7,381 bases of DNA from an uncultured Clostridium sp. (GTDB lineage: Bacteria > Bacillota_A > Clostridia > TANB77 > CAG-508), in the NCBI GenBank assembly GCA_947244675.1, contig CAMXLV010000088.1, forward strand, positions 1-7,381, written 5' to 3'. Under the pieces are notes generated by a model, which worked only from the letters and a program-made list of their open reading frames with translations, did not search any database and had not been told where the DNA came from. The position numbers were made by a program, and so were the translations under genes. Positions 5,236 to 7,381 of the stretch are shown piece by piece. Position 1 is the stretch's first letter, and every line of letters starts with the position of its first letter.

Positions 5236-6890
5236 TCACTTTTTTTCACTTTTTTCCATATTATAAACACTAAAATTTACATTGATAGCATTTATTATAG
5301 AATCTATCTTTGAAAAATTAAAATAGATATACACATTTTTATCTTTATCAATCTCAATTCTATTGATTAGTCTGTATAAATATATTTTATCTATTTGTTT
5401 TAATTGCAAAAACTCTTCTATTAATTCCTCTAATTCTTTTTCTTCTTTTGTTTTATTACCGCTAACTATTTTTTCTTCTCTCTCAATTAGTTTTTTCTCT
5501 AATTCTTCTTTTTGTTTCATTAGTTTTGTTCTATCAAATATAAGTTTTTGTGACACTCTAATGTAATCTTCTTTAAGAATTATACTTTGTAATTTATCTA
5601 CATACATTTGGTCTAAATTATTGTTTATATCCCCTATTCTTTTATCAATTTGTTCTAATTTCTTTTTGAGTCTTTCTTGCACATCAATGGTTTTATTTTT
5701 ATATTTTTGATAAATATAATAAAAAATTTCTTTGTCTGCATATTTTCTACATATCCTTTTTACTACATAAATAATATACTCTTCAAACTTTTCGTAATTA
5801 ATATTTAATGGATAACAACCTCTTTTTTTATGAGCTGCACATGTTATATATGGATATGATTTTGTGTTCCTTTTTGAGTTTTTTTTAAGCACAATTTGCA
5901 ATTTTCTTTTGCAATGATAACAGTAAAGTAGTCCTCTCAATAAGTAATCATGTTTTATTTTTGCATTCGTTCCTCTTTTTTCAAGGATACATTGTACCTT
6001 TTCAAATATGTCTTTATCAATAATGGCTTCATGTGTATTATTTACTCTTATTTGTTTTTCTTTCTCTACAGTTCTTATTTTATGCACTTTGTAGGATACT
6101 ACTGTTTTTTTATTTTGAACTGTGTTTCCAATATAAACTTCATTTTTTAATATGTTGCATAAAGTAACTTCATTCCAATCATACTTCATCTTGTTTTCCT
6201 CTTGTACTAACCCAGTTTTTCTATAACCAGTTGGAGATAAGTAATGATGGCTATTTAAGTACCTTACTATTTCCACACTTCCTTGTCCGTTTGCATACAT
6301 AGTAAATATTTTCTCTACAATTTCTTCTACTTGTTCATCAACAATTAGCTTATTTTTAATATTAGGATGCCTTTTATATCCGATATGCTGGAATACTACA
6401 TATATACTCTCCATTCTTTTGTTTTTCCTTATAGACACTCCTGATTTTCTTTGAAATGTCCTTAGCATAGTAATCATTCATAATTGCTTTAAAAGGTGTT
6501 ATATCGTTATTTGTGCTATCAATATAGGTATCTATTCCATCTGTTATTGCAACATACCTTATATTATTTTGTGGAAAGTAATTTTCTATGTAATGTCCTG
6601 TTCTAATATAGTCCCTTCCCAGTCTTGATAAATCTTTTGTTACAACCATATTAATACTTTTATTTTCAATGTCTGTAAGCATTTTATTAAATCCAGGTCT
6701 ATCAAATGTAGTTCCAGAGATACCATCATCAACATATTCTTTGATTAGGGTTAAACCATTCTCCTTTACATATCTTTGCAAAATATTTCTTTGATTACCG
6801 ATACTTTCGCTTTCTTGCTTGTCGCCATCTTCACGAGATAGTCTTATATAAATTCCGTACTTTGAAGTTTTCACTATTTAAGTTTAACAT
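5236..6890 (-). pseudogene. Large serine recombinase (TnpX/TndX type), frameshifted
   Basis: Two minus-strand frames, 6874-6374 and 6477-5236, form one site-specific recombinase of about 545-550 residues. The N-terminal resolvase domain has the catalytic serine in YIRLSREDG (S13, R11), R59 in FDRPGF, and R84/R87 in DLSRLGRD. After the break comes the Recombinase domain (GYKRHPNIKNKLIVDEQV; WNEVTLCNILKNEVYIGN), a zinc ribbon with YCYHC and a distant C-x7-C pair, and a long Lys/Glu coiled coil. The first frame ends IPAYRI-stop; the family motif PAYGYK is restored by removing one base at 6382. The annotated GTG at 6872-6874 has no ribosome site, and an in-frame stop precedes it. An ATG at 6888-6890 has GGAG four bases upstream but is in another frame, rejoined by removing one base at 6860 to give NFKYGIYIRLS. 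As read it is inactive. Confidence 0.9.
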
Positions 6891-6894
6891 TATA

Positions 6895-6898
6895 CTCC
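6895..6898 (-). promoter_or_regulatory. Ribosome site pointing to the ATG at 6890, not the GTG at 6874
   Basis: On the minus strand AAAGGAG ends four bases before ATG 6888-6890 and 20 bases before the GTG that opens the recombinase frame. The ATG frame reads MLNLNSENFKV and soon stops, so the site supports a lost frame connection at the start of the recombinase gene. Confidence 0.5.
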
Positions 6899-6915
6899 TT
6901 TCTGGTTTAAAAACA

Positions 6916-7062
6916 TTATCTTTTATCAGCTTTTGCGTTTTCAATATAATCTTTAAAAATTAATCCTATTGTTTCTTTTACATCTTGTTTTTCTTCTGTA
7001 AAAATACAGTATGTATTAAATTCTAGTTTATCTACCTTTGTTTCTTTTTGATTTTTATTCAC
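6916..7062 (-). CDS. Small TnpW-like transposon protein
   Basis: A 48-residue ORF from GTG 7060-7062 to TAA 6916-6918, with AGGAG (7074-7078 opposite) 11 bases upstream. It is lysine- and glutamate-rich, with the central pattern FNTYCIFTEEKQDVKETIGL and IFKDYIENAK. Spacing and pattern (a short beta strand pair, then K-E-T and a helix) resemble TnpW, the small protein carried with tnpX in Tn4451-type elements. The resemblance is by eye and modest. Its stop is 25 bases before the recombinase ATG, so the two are likely co-transcribed. Function in this family is not established; an accessory role in transposition is only suggested by position. Confidence 0.5.
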   Translation of the reverse strand: MNKNQKETKVDKLEFNTYCIFTEEKQDVKETIGLIFKDYIENAKADKR

Positions 7063-7097
7063 ATTAACACCAGCTCCTATGTTTTTTGTTAAATGTT

Positions 7098-7116
7098 TCT
7101 AATACAGAATATTAGA
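7098..7116. repeat. Operator-like dyad upstream of the recombination genes
   Basis: TCTAATA and TATTAGA form a perfect 7-bp inverted repeat around CAGAA, with weaker extension on each side. It lies between the predicted transcription start (about 7139) and the ribosome site of the TnpW-like ORF. It could bind a repressor or recombinase, or fold in the leader RNA. Confidence 0.4.
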
Positions 7117-7145
7117 GAAAATGGCTAGGTATGACACTTACTATA

Positions 7146-7173
7146 AGTATATTTTTAACTATTAATACTTCAA
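7146..7173 (-). promoter_or_regulatory. Possible promoter of the recombination genes
   Basis: On the minus strand, TTGAAG (7168-7173), a 16-base spacer and TATACT (7146-7151). The -35 box begins in the T-tail of the upstream terminator. A small ACTTA/TAAGT dyad (7137-7149) overlaps the -10. Confidence 0.4.
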
Positions 7174-7213
7174 AAAAACACCCAATAGTGTTTTTACACT
7201 ATTAGGTGTTTTT
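7172..7213. terminator. Bidirectional terminator
   Basis: A stem of about 16 bp pairs 7174-7190 with 7197-7213, with one C-A mismatch and a loop of TTTTTA. Both strands run into T-tracts (seven T residues on the minus strand; TTTTTATTTATT on the + strand). It ends the minus-strand gene at 7219 and separates it from the recombination genes. Confidence 0.9.
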
Positions 7214-7218
7214 ATTTA

Positions 7219-7381
7219 TTATTCTACAGCATAATATCCTGACAAATGTCTAAATGTTGATTCTGAAAGTATTTTACTTGCTGGTATCAATACATATATC
7301 CATTTTTTATTTCCAGTTTCTTCTGCCCATTTAGAAACTAATTTACAATATTCCATAGACTTTTGTTTTTTTGCAAGTACA
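7219..7381 (-). CDS. C-terminal end of a protein, possibly a large helicase/restriction-type enzyme (partial)
   Basis: The last 53 codons of a minus-strand gene enter from the right edge and end at TAA 7219-7221, just before the terminator. The visible text includes KSMEYCKLVSKWAEETGNKK, then WIYVLIPASKILSESTF and RHLSGYYAVE. A W-x-Y-x-LIP strand followed by an S-x-x-F-x-x-L helix at the very C-terminus is reminiscent of some DEAD/DEAH helicases and type III-like restriction subunits. Those catalytic motifs would lie outside the window, so the family is a guess. It is complete at the C-terminus and shows no frame damage. Confidence 0.55.
   Translation of the reverse strand, partial: VLAKKQKSMEYCKLVSKWAEETGNKKWIYVLIPASKILSESTFRHLSGYYAVE

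Noticed and set aside
5363..5566. + strand ORF, Ser/Phe-rich
   Set aside because: Antisense shadow of the recombinase coiled coil; no start signals.
5950..6150. + strand ORF, Phe/Tyr-rich, looks membrane-like
   Set aside because: Antisense shadow of the recombinase; hydrophobicity follows from complementing Lys codons.
5140..7167. TAACTATT copies at about 5146 and 7156 as possible element ends
   Set aside because: Only eight matching bases in A+T-rich DNA, without inverted ends or a target duplication; not above chance.

Overview
The window reads as A+T-rich DNA from a low-GC Gram-positive bacterium, most likely a clostridial Firmicute. The support is strong GGAGG-type ribosome sites, near-consensus sigma-A promoters (two are exactly TTGACA-N17-TATAAT), a tRNA with an encoded CCA end, and a TnpX/TndX-type large serine recombinase. 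It looks like an accessory region rather than core chromosome. No species is assigned.

Left part (1-3169, + strand): after an intrinsic terminator and an unrecognised open tail, one extended -10 promoter (215-243) faces a tightly packed five-gene run. The run is a frameshifted GNAT acetyltransferase, a pyridoxamine-phosphate-oxidase-like flavin-fold protein, a Nudix hydrolase, a second GNAT acetyltransferase and an AlbA_2 (Schlafen-type) domain protein. It is a group of small-molecule modifying or detoxifying enzymes; no shared pathway can be proven.

Middle (3170-4300): this stretch has no long ORF but is densely structured. The best candidate for an overlooked system is at 3192-3569. A perfect promoter drives a short + strand RNA. 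A convergent - strand transcript carries a Shine-Dalgarno site and a 24-residue hydrophobic peptide. Both would meet at one 11-bp terminator hairpin, and their 5' leaders are near-identical because they lie in inverted repeats. This is the architecture of a type I toxin-antitoxin module, comparable in layout to the par/Fst locus of pAD1, but the peptide is not Fst. It is followed by a minus-strand terminator, an unexplained hairpin, a decayed gene scrap, and a tRNA-Gly(UCC) with its own consensus promoter and a bidirectional terminator.

Right part (4347-7381, - strand): a membrane-anchored protein with a DUF3221-like domain, then a recombinase gene broken by one clear single-base insertion and possibly a second near its start, preceded by a small TnpW-like ORF with a promoter and an operator-like dyad. 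This looks like the recombination module of a decaying Tn4451-type mobile element. A strong bidirectional terminator separates it from the C-terminal end of another minus-strand gene that runs off the window.

Two genes certainly, and perhaps three sites, show single-base frame breaks of the same sign, so real decay and sequence error both need to be considered.
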